Source: Chloroflexota bacterium (lineage in GTDB: Bacteria > Chloroflexota > UBA11872). Taken from it: a stretch of 64,000 nt of DNA. The stretch spans positions 62,001 through 126,000 of the forward strand of contig JAJECS010000013.1 in assembly GCA_022821905.1 (NCBI GenBank), written 5' to 3'. Positions 20,008 through 28,575 of the stretch are shown here, piece by piece. A program made the position numbers and the translations under genes. A model generated the notes under the pieces. The model was given only the letters and a program-made list of their open reading frames with translations. It searched no databases and was not told the DNA's origin. Position 1 is the stretch's first letter, and every line of letters begins with the position of its first letter.

Positions 20008-21330
20008 ATGAATCGCAACCTGCGGACGGCCGTGCTGATTGCGGTCGCCGTCGTTGCCCTATGCGCGGTGTTCGGCGCGGGCTTCGTTACCGGGACCATC
20101 GCGGGGGACCCGGAACCTCGACCCCAGGCCCAGCTCGCCGGCGCCGTTCCCCCCGACCTCCCCGCCGATGTTGACGCAGACCAGGAAGTCCGTCCGCTGG
20201 CCTTCCCGACCGCCGGCGCTCGGCCCGAGACGCCGGCCGAGTTCGAGGACATCGATTTCGATCTGTTCTGGGAGGCGTGGACGGTCATCCAGAACCACTA
20301 CTACGGCGGTCCGCTCGACCCGGAGATTCTGCGGGAGGGCGCGATTCGCGGTCTGGCGACCGCGACCGAGGATCGTCACACCGTCTACCAGAACTTTGAG
20401 GAGGCCGAGCGGTCGCGCGAGCGAATTCGCGGCAGCTTCGTGGGCGTGGGCATTCGCATCGAGCTGCGCGACGAGACACCGTTTGTGCTCACGCCGCTGC
20501 CCGACTCACCAGCTGAGCGTGCCGGGATTCGCGCCAATGAGTTTGTCGTCGCGGTCGATGGCGTGTCCACGCGCGGGATGGCGCTGGACGAATTCGGCAG
20601 GCGCGTGCGCGGCGAGGAGGGGACTACGGTGGTCCTCACGATGCAGCCCGAGGGCAGCGAGACCACGCGCGACGTCAGCGTCGAACGCGGGCGCGTTCTG
20701 GTGCCGTCAGTCACGAAGGATCGGTTCGACGAGATCGGCTACGTGCGAATCGCCAATTTCGGCAGCCGCACGTCCAGGGAGCTCCGTGAAGCCCTGGACG
20801 AGCTCCGGTCGGAAGACATCACCGCCCTGGTGCTGGACCTGCGCAACAATCCAGGTGGTCTGCTCGACACGAGCGTGCGGGTTTCGGCCCAGTTCCTGGC
20901 CAGGGGCCAGACCATCCTGATCCAGGATCACCGCCATGAGGGACGCACGCGCTGGCGGGTGCAGGACGATGGGGGCGATACGACGACGCCCATGTTGGTG
21001 CTCGTCAATGGCGGATCGGCCAGCGCTTCCGAAATCGTGGCGGGCGCACTCCAGGCGCACGGTCGCGCACAGTTGATGGGCGAAGAGACCTTCGGGAAGG
21101 GCTCGATGCAGGAGTTGCATCGGCTGTCGGACGAGTCCGTGATGCGGGTGACGAGCGGAATCTGGATCACGCCGAACGACGTCAATCTCAACGACATGGG
21201 ACTCACGCCGGACCTGCCGCGCGCATCGTCCGACGGTCCCTACGGCGGTGACGACGACGAGCTGCTGGCGGCGGCGCTAAGCCGACTCCGCGCGGACCGC
21301 ATTCCGGAGGTGGACCCCAGGCGGCCGTGA
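20008..21330 (+). CDS. C-terminal processing protease, S41 family (CtpA-like)
   Basis: Extracytoplasmic serine protease, 440 residues: an N-terminal signal anchor (AVLIAVAVVALCAVFGAGFV), Pro-rich linker, an N-terminal helical domain (DLFWEAWTVIQNHYYGG), a PDZ domain around residues 145-235 (GSFVGVGIRIELRDETPFVL, AGIRANEFVVAVDGV) and the protease core with YVRIANFGSRTSRELREAL, LVLDLRNNPGGLLD, catalytic Ser in NGGSASASEIVAGAL and catalytic Lys in EETFGKGSMQ. Family members trim exported proteins or control peptidoglycan hydrolases. Its place right after ftsEX is consistent with a cell-wall role, which is inference. ATG 20008 gives a normal signal anchor. Confidence 0.92.
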   Translation: MNRNLRTAVLIAVAVVALCAVFGAGFVTGTIAGDPEPRPQAQLAGAVPPDLPADVDADQEVRPLAFPTAGARPETPAEFEDIDFDLFWEAWTVIQNHYYGGPLDPEILREGAIRGLATATEDRHTVYQNFEEAERSRERIRGSFVGVGIRIELRDETPFVLTPLPDSPAERAGIRANEFVVAVDGVSTRGMALDEFGRRVRGEEGTTVVLTMQPEGSETTRDVSVERGRVLVPSVTKDRFDEIGYVRIANFGSRTSRELREALDELRSEDITALVLDLRNNPGGLLDTSVRVSAQFLARGQTILIQDHRHEGRTRWRVQDDGGDTTTPMLVLVNGGSASASEIVAGALQAHGRAQLMGEETFGKGSMQELHRLSDESVMRVTSGIWITPNDVNLNDMGLTPDLPRASSDGPYGGDDDELLAAALSRLRADRIPEVDPRRP

Positions 21331-21400
21331 CCGCGGCAGGCGGCTGACGGGGCGGGGATCGGGGCCGCCGTGCGCCCGCACCGAGGCTGCCAGCCTTCGG

Positions 21401-22555
21401 TTATCCGCTTGGCGGCACCGCCTGCGCGTCGCCGGGTATCACCACCGTAAGCCGTACGCTGAACCCACGAGGCACGCGCGCGCCGGCGCCGGGCTCCTGT
21501 TCCATGACCTGCTCGTCGGTCACGCCCGCCGTGGGCAGCCTGGTGAGGGCGCCGATGAACAAGCCGCGGTCGAGCAGCTCGCGCTCGGCCGCCGCGGCCG
21601 ACAATCCGCGCAGCTCGGGCACCTCGATCTCACCCACGCGAACGACGGTCAACTCCACCTCGCTCCCACGGGCGAGTGACGCGCCGGATGCAGGATGCTG
21701 GGACTCGACCACCCCGTTCGGCACGCTGCCGGTCTCCTTGTAGACGACCTCGGCCAGCGCGAGCCCGGCGAGCTCCACGGCGCGGCGCGCGTCGTCTTCG
21801 GACCTGCCGGCGAGCGGCGGCACGGTGACGGTTTCGACGCCGCGGCTGAGGTGCAGCACAACGGCCGAGCGCCGATTGATCACGCTTCCGGCGATTGGAT
21901 CCTGTCGCAACACGTGGTCGGCCGGCACGTCGCGGCTAAACGCTGCGACCTCCAGCACCTGGAAGCCACCGGCGGCGAGTCGGGCGCGCGCCTCCGCCGC
22001 GGCGAGACCGACCACGCTGGGAACGGCCGCCTGCGGTCGTCCCAAGCTCAACGTGGCCCGCAGCGGCTCCTCGGTGCTCCGGAGGCTGCCCGCATCCGGC
22101 GTTTGCCGGCTGACCAAACCCTCCGCGACGGTTTCGCTGAAGTCTTCGTCAAACACGATCCGGAACTCCGCGTCGGCCGCGGCGGCTTCGGCGGCCGACC
22201 GGGTGAGCCCCAGCAACTCCGGCACGGTCGCTTGAGCGGCGCGGCCGTCGTCGGCTCGCGGGACCAGCAACGCCTCGGGGTTGGCCGCCTCCGGCGCCGG
22301 GGCCAGGAGAAGCTGGGCCTCGCCCAGGATCTCGTCCACGCCTTCGACCGGATTGCCGAGGGCCGCCAAGATGAGGGAAAAGGCCACGGCTCCGGCCGCC
22401 GTGACCCCGAGCAGCAGCCAGGCGCGCGGTGAGGCCGTGCGGCTTTCAGGAGCCGGCCGACGGGCCACCGGCACGCGCCGGCGCCGGCCCATGGGACGCC
22501 GCGGGGTGCGCGCCAGCAGTGCAGCCCATCTCCGGCTCGGGCTACGCCCGGTCAT
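21401..22555 (-). CDS. Membrane protein with four PASTA domains, no kinase domain
   Basis: 384 residues. A basic cytoplasmic N-terminus of about 45 residues leads to one transmembrane helix (WLLLGVTAAGAVAFSLILAAL), a linker and four PASTA repeats in the outer part, each opening with the typical VP-x-L/V-x-G: VPELLGLTRSAAEAA (about 110), VPSVVGLAAAEARARL (about 178), VPPLAGRSEDDARRAVE (about 246) and VPELRGLSAAAAERELL (about 314). PASTA domains bind peptidoglycan fragments or muropeptides in Ser/Thr kinases and PBPs; here the catalytic domain is absent, so it may be a sensor, scaffold or wall anchor. It is 17 bp downstream of smc on the same strand. Confidence 0.85.
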   Translation of the reverse strand: MTGRSPSRRWAALLARTPRRPMGRRRRVPVARRPAPESRTASPRAWLLLGVTAAGAVAFSLILAALGNPVEGVDEILGEAQLLLAPAPEAANPEALLVPRADDGRAAQATVPELLGLTRSAAEAAAADAEFRIVFDEDFSETVAEGLVSRQTPDAGSLRSTEEPLRATLSLGRPQAAVPSVVGLAAAEARARLAAGGFQVLEVAAFSRDVPADHVLRQDPIAGSVINRRSAVVLHLSRGVETVTVPPLAGRSEDDARRAVELAGLALAEVVYKETGSVPNGVVESQHPASGASLARGSEVELTVVRVGEIEVPELRGLSAAAAERELLDRGLFIGALTRLPTAGVTDEQVMEQEPGAGARVPRGFSVRLTVVIPGDAQAVPPSG

Positions 22556-22572
22556 GCTCGTTCCTGTGCCGG

Positions 22573-25500
22573 CTAGGTGAGCGACGGCGCTTTCGCGGAG
22601 GCTGCCCGGCCGTTCGCGGCATGGTGACCGTTGGCGGCCTGATGCCCGTTCACACCGTTTGCCGCAGCGCCGTTCAGCGACAGCGAGAGCAGGTCCGAGA
22701 CGCCGTCCTCGTGCATGGTCACCCCGTAAATCGCCGCCGCCGACTCAACCGTGATGGCGTTGTGCGTGATCACGAGGAGTTGGCTCCGATCGCCGAGCTT
22801 GTGGAGCTGGCGGCAGAAGCGCGCGACGTTGGCATCGTCGAGCGCGGCGTCGACCTCGTCGAGCACGCAGAACGGACTCTGCCGCACGTGCAGCAGGGCC
22901 ATGATCAACGCCGCGGCCACGAGCGCGCGCTCGCCGCCCGAGAGAGCGGCCAGCTCTTGCTTCCGGCGGCCGGGGAGCTTGACGTGGAACTCGACGCCCG
23001 TGGTCTCGACGTCATCGGGGGTGGTGAGCGCCATCGTGGCCGAGCCGCCGCCGAAGAGCTCCCGGAAGAGGCGGCTGAAGTGGGCGTTGATTTCGTCAAA
23101 TGTGGTGACGAATTGGCTGTGGAGCTCCCGCTGCAGGCGGGCCGTGAGGGCCCGCAGGTTCGCCTCCGCCCCTTCGAGATCGGCAATCTGCGACCGCGCA
23201 TCGTCGACGCGCGCCTGCTGCTCGCGGTAAGCCTCGGGCGCCAGCGGATTCAGCGGACCCAGCTCCGCGAGGTCCCGCCTCAGGTCGGCGGCCCGACGCT
23301 CGACGCGTCCGAGCGGCTCGTCGAGACGCTTCGGCGTCAGGTCCGCGAGACCCAGATCGTCGCGAGCGGCGCGCCGCAACTCGGCCTGCCGCTCGGCCAG
23401 CCGCTCGGTCTCGCGCTGGGCCGCGGTAAGGTCCTCGCCCACGCGCCGCTCTTCGTCCGCCCGCTGAGCGGCCTGCAAGTGGAGACGCTGAGCGGTCAGG
23501 CGGACCTCGAGCAGCTGACGCTCCGCGGCCCGCGCGGCCTCACGCGCGGCCTCGGCCGCCGCTACGGCGTCGTCGTGCTCCGCGCCGATCGCGTCGCGCT
23601 CCTGGCGCGTGGCGGCTCGGGTAGCGGCGATTTCATCGGCGAGCGCCGTCACCTGCTCACGCTCGGCGGTCACTTGTTGCAGCGATGCCGCGCGCGTCAC
23701 GCTCCGGGCGCGGAGCTCGGCCACACGCGCCGTGTCGGCCCGCTGGTCCGCGGCAGCCGCGGCGTGCTCGCGCTCCACTGACGCGAGGTCAGCCGGGCCT
23801 TGCGCGGGCGAGCTTGACTCCGCCGGCAGCGCGTTGCGGGCGCGCTCGACATCCTCGCGCTCATCCGCCAAGCGCTTGAGCTCGGCGTCCAGGGCGGTGA
23901 GACGCGCCGCGGCGTCGGCATGCCGCTCCGCCAGCGTGGTGGCCCGGGCCGAGACGCGTTCCGTCGCCACCGCGGCCACGGTCAGCGCCTCACGCGCCGC
24001 AGCGTGCGCGGCGGTCCGCTCGGCGCGGGATGCGCGCGCGGCATCGGCGCGCGCCGTGGCTGCCTGGGCCGACTCCGATGCCGCCTCCAGTGCCCGCGCC
24101 GACTGGTCGCGATCCCGGCCCGCCTGCGTGATGGCTTCGGCAATGCGCTCCAGCCGTTCGGCGATGGGATCGGCGGTCACTTCCGTCGCGCCGACTCGAA
24201 TTGACCCGTCCGCGTCGATGGCGGCGCCCGCGAGGGCCACGATCATGGGCATCGGACCGTTGTCGGCGTGGGCCGCACGCACGCGCAGCGCCGCATCCAG
24301 ATCGGCCACGACGACGATCCGCCGCAGGAGACGACGGAGCCTGTCGTCGGTGAGATTCACGTAGGCGTCGAGGCTGCCGAGCACGTCGGGGTCCGCTCGC
24401 ATGCCGTCCGAGATTTCCGGCGCACCGGAGGCCTCGAGGAGACGCAGGCGCGCCGGGGCGAGGTCCAGCGCCCGAATGGCGGCGACGGCGGCCGATAGGT
24501 CGGCGCGATCGCGAACCATCCAGTCGTTCAGCGCATCGGACAGCGCGGCCTCGAGCAGCGGTTCCTTGCACCTGAGCGCGTCCGGCAGCAACTCGCGAAG
24601 CCGTCCCAGGACGCCGGGCACTCGGTCGCGCAGCGCCGCGTCGGTCGGCCCAGCTTCCCGCTTTGACGCCTGCGCGGTGAGCAGGGCGCGCCGCTCGGCG
24701 CGGAGAGTTTCCAGCCGGCCGGCGCGGTCGGCCAGCAGACGCTCGGCGGCTGCGAGGTCATTGGCCCGCGCTTGCTGGGCAGCGTGCGCGGCGCCGGCCT
24801 CGGCTTCGGCCGCTTGGTCGTCCGCCGCGGCTTGCTCCACGCGTCGCCGCGCGCCCGCCACCCGCTGAATACTCGCCGCTGCCTCCTCGTCCGCCGCATG
24901 CTGGGCGTGCGCCAGGGTGGCCTGCTCGCCGGCAAGGCGGGATTTCTCATTCGTGAGCTGATCGGCGCGCTCACGCACCATGGCGTCGCGGGCCGTGAGC
25001 TCGGCGACCTTGCTGGCATGCGCGTGCCGGGCGTCGGCCGCCGCTCGCGCATCGGCGAGCGCCGCGGCAAGGCGCTCCAGTCGCTCGGCGCGACCTTCGA
25101 CCCGCAGCGCAAGATCCTGGCGCGTGCGGTCCTCCTGGGTGGCTTCAGCTTCCAGCGCCGCCTCGCGGGCGCCGAGGGCCTGGGCGCGCGTGGGTACGTC
25201 GGCGGCGCGCGCCTCCAGATGCACCAGGCGTTCGCGCAACTGGTGCTGACGAGCCTCGAGGGCGCCCAGGGCGCCGGCAGCCGCGGTTTCGTCCTCGCGT
25301 CGCCGGCGCAGTTCGGAGTCATGGCTCTGCGCGTCCAGATCGGCTGCCGACGCTTGCCGTCGCAACTCGTCGGCGGGAGTTGCCGTGAGCGCCGCCATCC
25401 GCCGCGCCACGGTCTGCTCGCGCTCCTCGGCTTCGGCGATCTGCCGACCGACGGCATCCAGCCGGTGCCGCAGCAGCGCCACCCGAGCGGCCCGCAGCTC

Positions 25501-26160
25501 GGATTCGAGCTCCCGCCCATGCTCCGCGATCTCGGCCTGGCGCCGGAGAGTTTCAAGCCCCGGCTCGATCTCGGCCACGAGATCGCGCAATCGCTCCAAG
25601 TTGCGACGCGTCCCGGCGAGACGCCGCTCGGCCTGGTCGCGGCGGGCCTGGAACCTGCCAATGCCCGCCACCTCTTCGAGGAAGCTGCGCCGCTCCTCCG
25701 GACGCTGCCGCAGCGTCGCGTCGATCTGACCCTGGCTCACAATCGAGGCGCCGCCGGCCCCGATCCCGCCCGCGCTCATCAGGTCGACAATGTCGCGGAG
25801 CCGCACCCGGGCGCCGTTGAGGGTGTATTCACTCTCTCCGGACCGAAACAGCCGGCGGCCGACGACGACTTCGGCGTATGGCGTGGGCAGCCAGGCGTCG
25901 GCGTTGTCGAATACCAACAGCACCTCGGCCATGCCCGTGCGCGGGCGCGACGCGGTGCCGCCAAAGATCATCTCCTCGGACCGGCGGACGCGAAGGGTTC
26001 GCAGCGTCTGTTCCCCGAGCGCCCAGCGGATGGCGTCGGCGAGGTTGCTCTTGCCGGAGCCATTGGGACCGACGACGGCGGTTACCCCGTGCGGCAGCTC
26101 GACCACGGTGCGCCGCGAAAAGGTCTTGAAGCCTTGCAACTCAATGCGTCGCAGATGCAC
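22573..26160 (-). CDS. smc: Chromosome segregation ATPase SMC
   Basis: Condensin-like ATPase of 1195 residues, starting GTG 26160, three bases after rnc stops. The N-terminal head has Walker A VVGPNGSGKSNLADAI and the motif IVSQGQIDATLRQRPEERR. Two very long Ala/Arg/Glu-rich coiled coils flank a hinge around residues 500-660 (PGVLGRLRELLPDALRCKEP, VRIGATEVTADPI-type region). The C-terminal head has signature LAALSGGERALVAAALIMAL, Walker B FCVLDEVDAALDDANV and the switch LLVITHN. The last 35 residues are an odd low-complexity Ala/Asn/Gly/His tail (NGHQAANGHHAANGRAA) not usual in the family. scpA and scpB are not in the window. Confidence 0.95.
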   Translation of the reverse strand: MHLRRIELQGFKTFSRRTVVELPHGVTAVVGPNGSGKSNLADAIRWALGEQTLRTLRVRRSEEMIFGGTASRPRTGMAEVLLVFDNADAWLPTPYAEVVVGRRLFRSGESEYTLNGARVRLRDIVDLMSAGGIGAGGASIVSQGQIDATLRQRPEERRSFLEEVAGIGRFQARRDQAERRLAGTRRNLERLRDLVAEIEPGLETLRRQAEIAEHGRELESELRAARVALLRHRLDAVGRQIAEAEEREQTVARRMAALTATPADELRRQASAADLDAQSHDSELRRRREDETAAAGALGALEARQHQLRERLVHLEARAADVPTRAQALGAREAALEAEATQEDRTRQDLALRVEGRAERLERLAAALADARAAADARHAHASKVAELTARDAMVRERADQLTNEKSRLAGEQATLAHAQHAADEEAAASIQRVAGARRRVEQAAADDQAAEAEAGAAHAAQQARANDLAAAERLLADRAGRLETLRAERRALLTAQASKREAGPTDAALRDRVPGVLGRLRELLPDALRCKEPLLEAALSDALNDWMVRDRADLSAAVAAIRALDLAPARLRLLEASGAPEISDGMRADPDVLGSLDAYVNLTDDRLRRLLRRIVVVADLDAALRVRAAHADNGPMPMIVALAGAAIDADGSIRVGATEVTADPIAERLERIAEAITQAGRDRDQSARALEAASESAQAATARADAARASRAERTAAHAAAREALTVAAVATERVSARATTLAERHADAAARLTALDAELKRLADEREDVERARNALPAESSSPAQGPADLASVEREHAAAAADQRADTARVAELRARSVTRAASLQQVTAEREQVTALADEIAATRAATRQERDAIGAEHDDAVAAAEAAREAARAAERQLLEVRLTAQRLHLQAAQRADEERRVGEDLTAAQRETERLAERQAELRRAARDDLGLADLTPKRLDEPLGRVERRAADLRRDLAELGPLNPLAPEAYREQQARVDDARSQIADLEGAEANLRALTARLQRELHSQFVTTFDEINAHFSRLFRELFGGGSATMALTTPDDVETTGVEFHVKLPGRRKQELAALSGGERALVAAALIMALLHVRQSPFCVLDEVDAALDDANVARFCRQLHKLGDRSQLLVITHNAITVESAAAIYGVTMHEDGVSDLLSLSLNGAAANGVNGHQAANGHHAANGRAASAKAPSLT

Positions 26161-26163
26161 CGG

Positions 26164-26889
26164 TCAACCGCTCCCGTTCAACAGACGAAGCGCGGCGCGC
26201 GCCGCGTCCTGCTCGGCCCGCTGCTTACTCGATCCTTCGCCCTCAGCCAGCTGCTCATCGTCGACCGTGACGGCCATGCGGAAGCGGCGGTCATGGTCGG
26301 GCCCGCTCGCGTCGACGAGCTCGTAGACCGGGGTCGCCGCGCGCTCGACGTGCAGCCGCTCTTGCAGCTGCGTCTTGTAGTCCTTCTGTGGACCAGCGCG
26401 GCCGCGCGCGCCGAGCGCGTCACTCACAAAGGGAGTGATGAAGTCCCTGGCCGCTTCCAGCCCGGCGTCGAGATAGACGGCGCCGATCAGGGCCTCGAAT
26501 GCGCGGCCGAGCACCGAGGAGCGTTTGCGGGCGCCGGTCATTTCGGCGCCGCGCCCGAGCATCAAATGCGCCCCAAGGCCAAGCGTCTTGGCGAAGCCGG
26601 CCGCGGCGTTCAGATTGACGAGCGACGCGCGGGCCCGGGTCAGCTCCCCTTCGTCATAGTCGGGATGACGCTGGTACAGCAACTCGGTCGTCACGAGGCC
26701 GAGAACGGCGTCGCCCAGGAATTCCAGCCGCTCGTTGGAATCGGTTGGCGCCAGGTCGGCTTCGTTGATGAGCGAGCGATGCACCAACGCCTGCCGCAAG
26801 AGAGCGGGGTTGGCGAACCGAACGCCCATCTGCGCCTGGAGCGCTTCCGGCGCCTCATGGGGCGCGGGGTCAGCGGCCGGCGCAGCCAT
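26164..26889 (-). CDS. rnc: Ribonuclease III
   Basis: Double-strand-specific endoribonuclease for rRNA and mRNA processing, 241 residues. The nuclease domain has the signature NERLEFLGDAVLGLV and PDYDEGELTRARASLVN; the second metal helix reads SSVLGRAFEALIGAVYLDAG; a C-terminal dsRNA-binding domain begins near KDYKTQLQERLH and ends SSKQRAEQDAARAAL. By alignment with the E. coli enzyme (ILADTVEALIGG), the Asp114 position is Arg here while Glu117 is kept, a change that bears on metal binding. It stands directly before smc in the same operon. Confidence 0.93.
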   Translation of the reverse strand: MAAPAADPAPHEAPEALQAQMGVRFANPALLRQALVHRSLINEADLAPTDSNERLEFLGDAVLGLVTTELLYQRHPDYDEGELTRARASLVNLNAAAGFAKTLGLGAHLMLGRGAEMTGARKRSSVLGRAFEALIGAVYLDAGLEAARDFITPFVSDALGARGRAGPQKDYKTQLQERLHVERAATPVYELVDASGPDHDRRFRMAVTVDDEQLAEGEGSSKQRAEQDAARAALRLLNGSG

Positions 26890-26997
26890 GGAACACCTGC
26901 GCAGTGGCAGCGGCTGAACGAAGGGTGGGTGGGACGAATGGGCGAGTGGCCGTGCGGGAGGGCCGCGAACTCAGACGATGACCTCCTTGCCCCCCTG

Positions 26998-27951
26998 CTA
27001 GGTCTGCGCCGCCGGAACCGGATAGACCGGCGCACACCACGATCGGTAGCGGGCGTTTCCGCCACGCACGATGTCAAAGTATAAGTCCTGGAGCGCGCGC
27101 GTGATTGGGCCGATGCCGCCGTCACCGATCACGCGCCCGTCAACCTCGCGCACGGGCGAGATCTGCGCGCCCGTGCCAACCAGGAACAGCTCGTCGGCAA
27201 TGTAGAGCTCGGTGCGGTCGACGCTCCGCTCGACGGAATCGACTTGCAGCTCGTCGCGAGCAATCTGGATGATGGTGCGTCGCGTCACGCCCTCGAGGAT
27301 GTCGTCGCTCACGGCCGGCGTGACCAGGACGCCGTTGCGCACGAGAAACACGTTCTCGCCGGTTCCCTCGCTCACGTGGCCGTCTTCGGTGAGCATGATG
27401 GCCTCGTCGAATCCCGATTCGACGGCCTCGGTCTTGGCGACGGAGGAGTTGACGTACAGCCCGGCCACCTTCCCGCGAGCCGGGATCATGTTGTCGTTGA
27501 TCCGCCGCCACGACGCGACGGTGCAGCGAATCGGCACCTCGACGTCCAGGTAGGGTCCAAAGGGCACGGCGAACATGGTGATCTCGTCATCGATGAGCGC
27601 GGGGCCGTTGGCGGTCGGCTTCACCATGCTCAAGCCGATTTGCTGGGTCGACTTGTAGACCAGCGGGCGCACGTAGACGTCCTCGCGAAACTCGCCCGAC
27701 CGCACGACCGCGCAGGCGATGTCGACCAATTCGTCGTCGGTATGCGGGATCGCCATGCGCAGGATCTTGGCGGACTGCCGCAGACGCTCGAAGTGCTCCC
27801 GCGCGCGGAAGAGGTACATCTGGCCGTCGTCGTCGTTCCAATAGCCGCGGATGCCCTCGATTACGCCGGTCCCATAGTTGAGCGCGTGCGTCATGACGCT
27901 CACCTTGGCGTCAGCGAAATCTACAAGCGAGCCCTGAAAAAAAGCCTTCAC
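26998..27951 (-). CDS. ilvE: Branched-chain amino acid aminotransferase
   Basis: PLP enzyme of fold type IV, 317 residues, catalysing the last step of Ile, Leu and Val synthesis or the first step of their breakdown. Landmarks are the N-terminus VMTHALNYGTGVIEGIRGYW, RLRQSAKILRM, YVRPLVYKS, the Schiff-base Lys in NMIPARGKVAGLYVNSSVAK, DEAIMLTEDGHVSEGTGENV and GVTRRTIIQIARDE with VGTGAQISPV. The start is GTG 27951. A short palindrome (CGCACG-ACGG-CGTGCG at about 27970-27990) is just upstream. It is transcribed towards rnc, 108 bp away. Confidence 0.94.
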   Translation of the reverse strand: MKAFFQGSLVDFADAKVSVMTHALNYGTGVIEGIRGYWNDDDGQMYLFRAREHFERLRQSAKILRMAIPHTDDELVDIACAVVRSGEFREDVYVRPLVYKSTQQIGLSMVKPTANGPALIDDEITMFAVPFGPYLDVEVPIRCTVASWRRINDNMIPARGKVAGLYVNSSVAKTEAVESGFDEAIMLTEDGHVSEGTGENVFLVRNGVLVTPAVSDDILEGVTRRTIIQIARDELQVDSVERSVDRTELYIADELFLVGTGAQISPVREVDGRVIGDGGIGPITRALQDLYFDIVRGGNARYRSWCAPVYPVPAAQT

Positions 27952-28038
27952 GGTCGGGTCCTAGGCGCGGAGGGCACGCACGACGGCGTGCGGCGGGCTG
28001 CAATAAAACAGCCAATTGAACCGCGGCGAGCTTAGCAT

Positions 28039-28575
28039 CTAGGGCCCTGCACCCGGCTCTGCGCCGTAGCTTCGCCGGCGCAGAAAGACGAGCTCGCCGC
28101 GCAGGTCGGTGGTCGCGTGGTAGGCCTCGAAGCCCCACTTCTCATACAAGCGCCGAGCGTAGGCGTTGGGGCCGTCAACGCCGATGGTGAGAACGTCGGC
28201 GCCGCGCGCCTCGGCTTCGCGGGAGGCGGCGCGGGTCAGGGCTTCGGCAATGCCCAACCGTCGGAACGACGGCGACACGATGAGCGTATGCAGGTATGCG
28301 GCTCGCCGTCCGTCCGCGATGCCGCGGTCGAGATGTCGATGCCGGATCCACATCTGTGCGACGAGCGTTCCATTAAATGTCGCCACAAGGCCGGACTGGA
28401 CGTCTTGGCGTTGCTCGTCGAAGTACCGCCGCAGCACGCGCCGCTGGGTGAGCCGCCGCTCGGGACCCCACAACTCGCTCATGGGCTCGAGATCGTCGGG
28501 CGCGGCGGGCCGTATCTCGATGGGCGTGTCGATGGTCACCCGATGCGATCCGTCGGCCGCGACTTCGATTGTCAC
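28039..28575 (-). CDS. GNAT-family N-acetyltransferase
   Basis: 178-residue acetyltransferase of unknown substrate. The GNAT core is clear: beta-4 AYLHTLIVSPSFRRLGIAEAL with the acetyl-CoA pyrophosphate loop (R-R-L-G-I-A, matching Q/RxxGxG/A), then RGADVLTIGVDGPNAYARRLYEKWGFEAYHAT. Its GTG start at 28575 overlaps the stop of the CoA-transferase gene (GTGA), so the two are probably translated together. Confidence 0.85.
   Translation of the reverse strand: MTIEVAADGSHRVTIDTPIEIRPAAPDDLEPMSELWGPERRLTQRRVLRRYFDEQRQDVQSGLVATFNGTLVAQMWIRHRHLDRGIADGRRAAYLHTLIVSPSFRRLGIAEALTRAASREAEARGADVLTIGVDGPNAYARRLYEKWGFEAYHATTDLRGELVFLRRRSYGAEPGAGP

Noticed and set aside
24772-27084. A 770-codon open frame on the plus strand opposite smc and rnc
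   Set aside because: Same mirror effect; SMC and RNase III signatures are on the minus strand.
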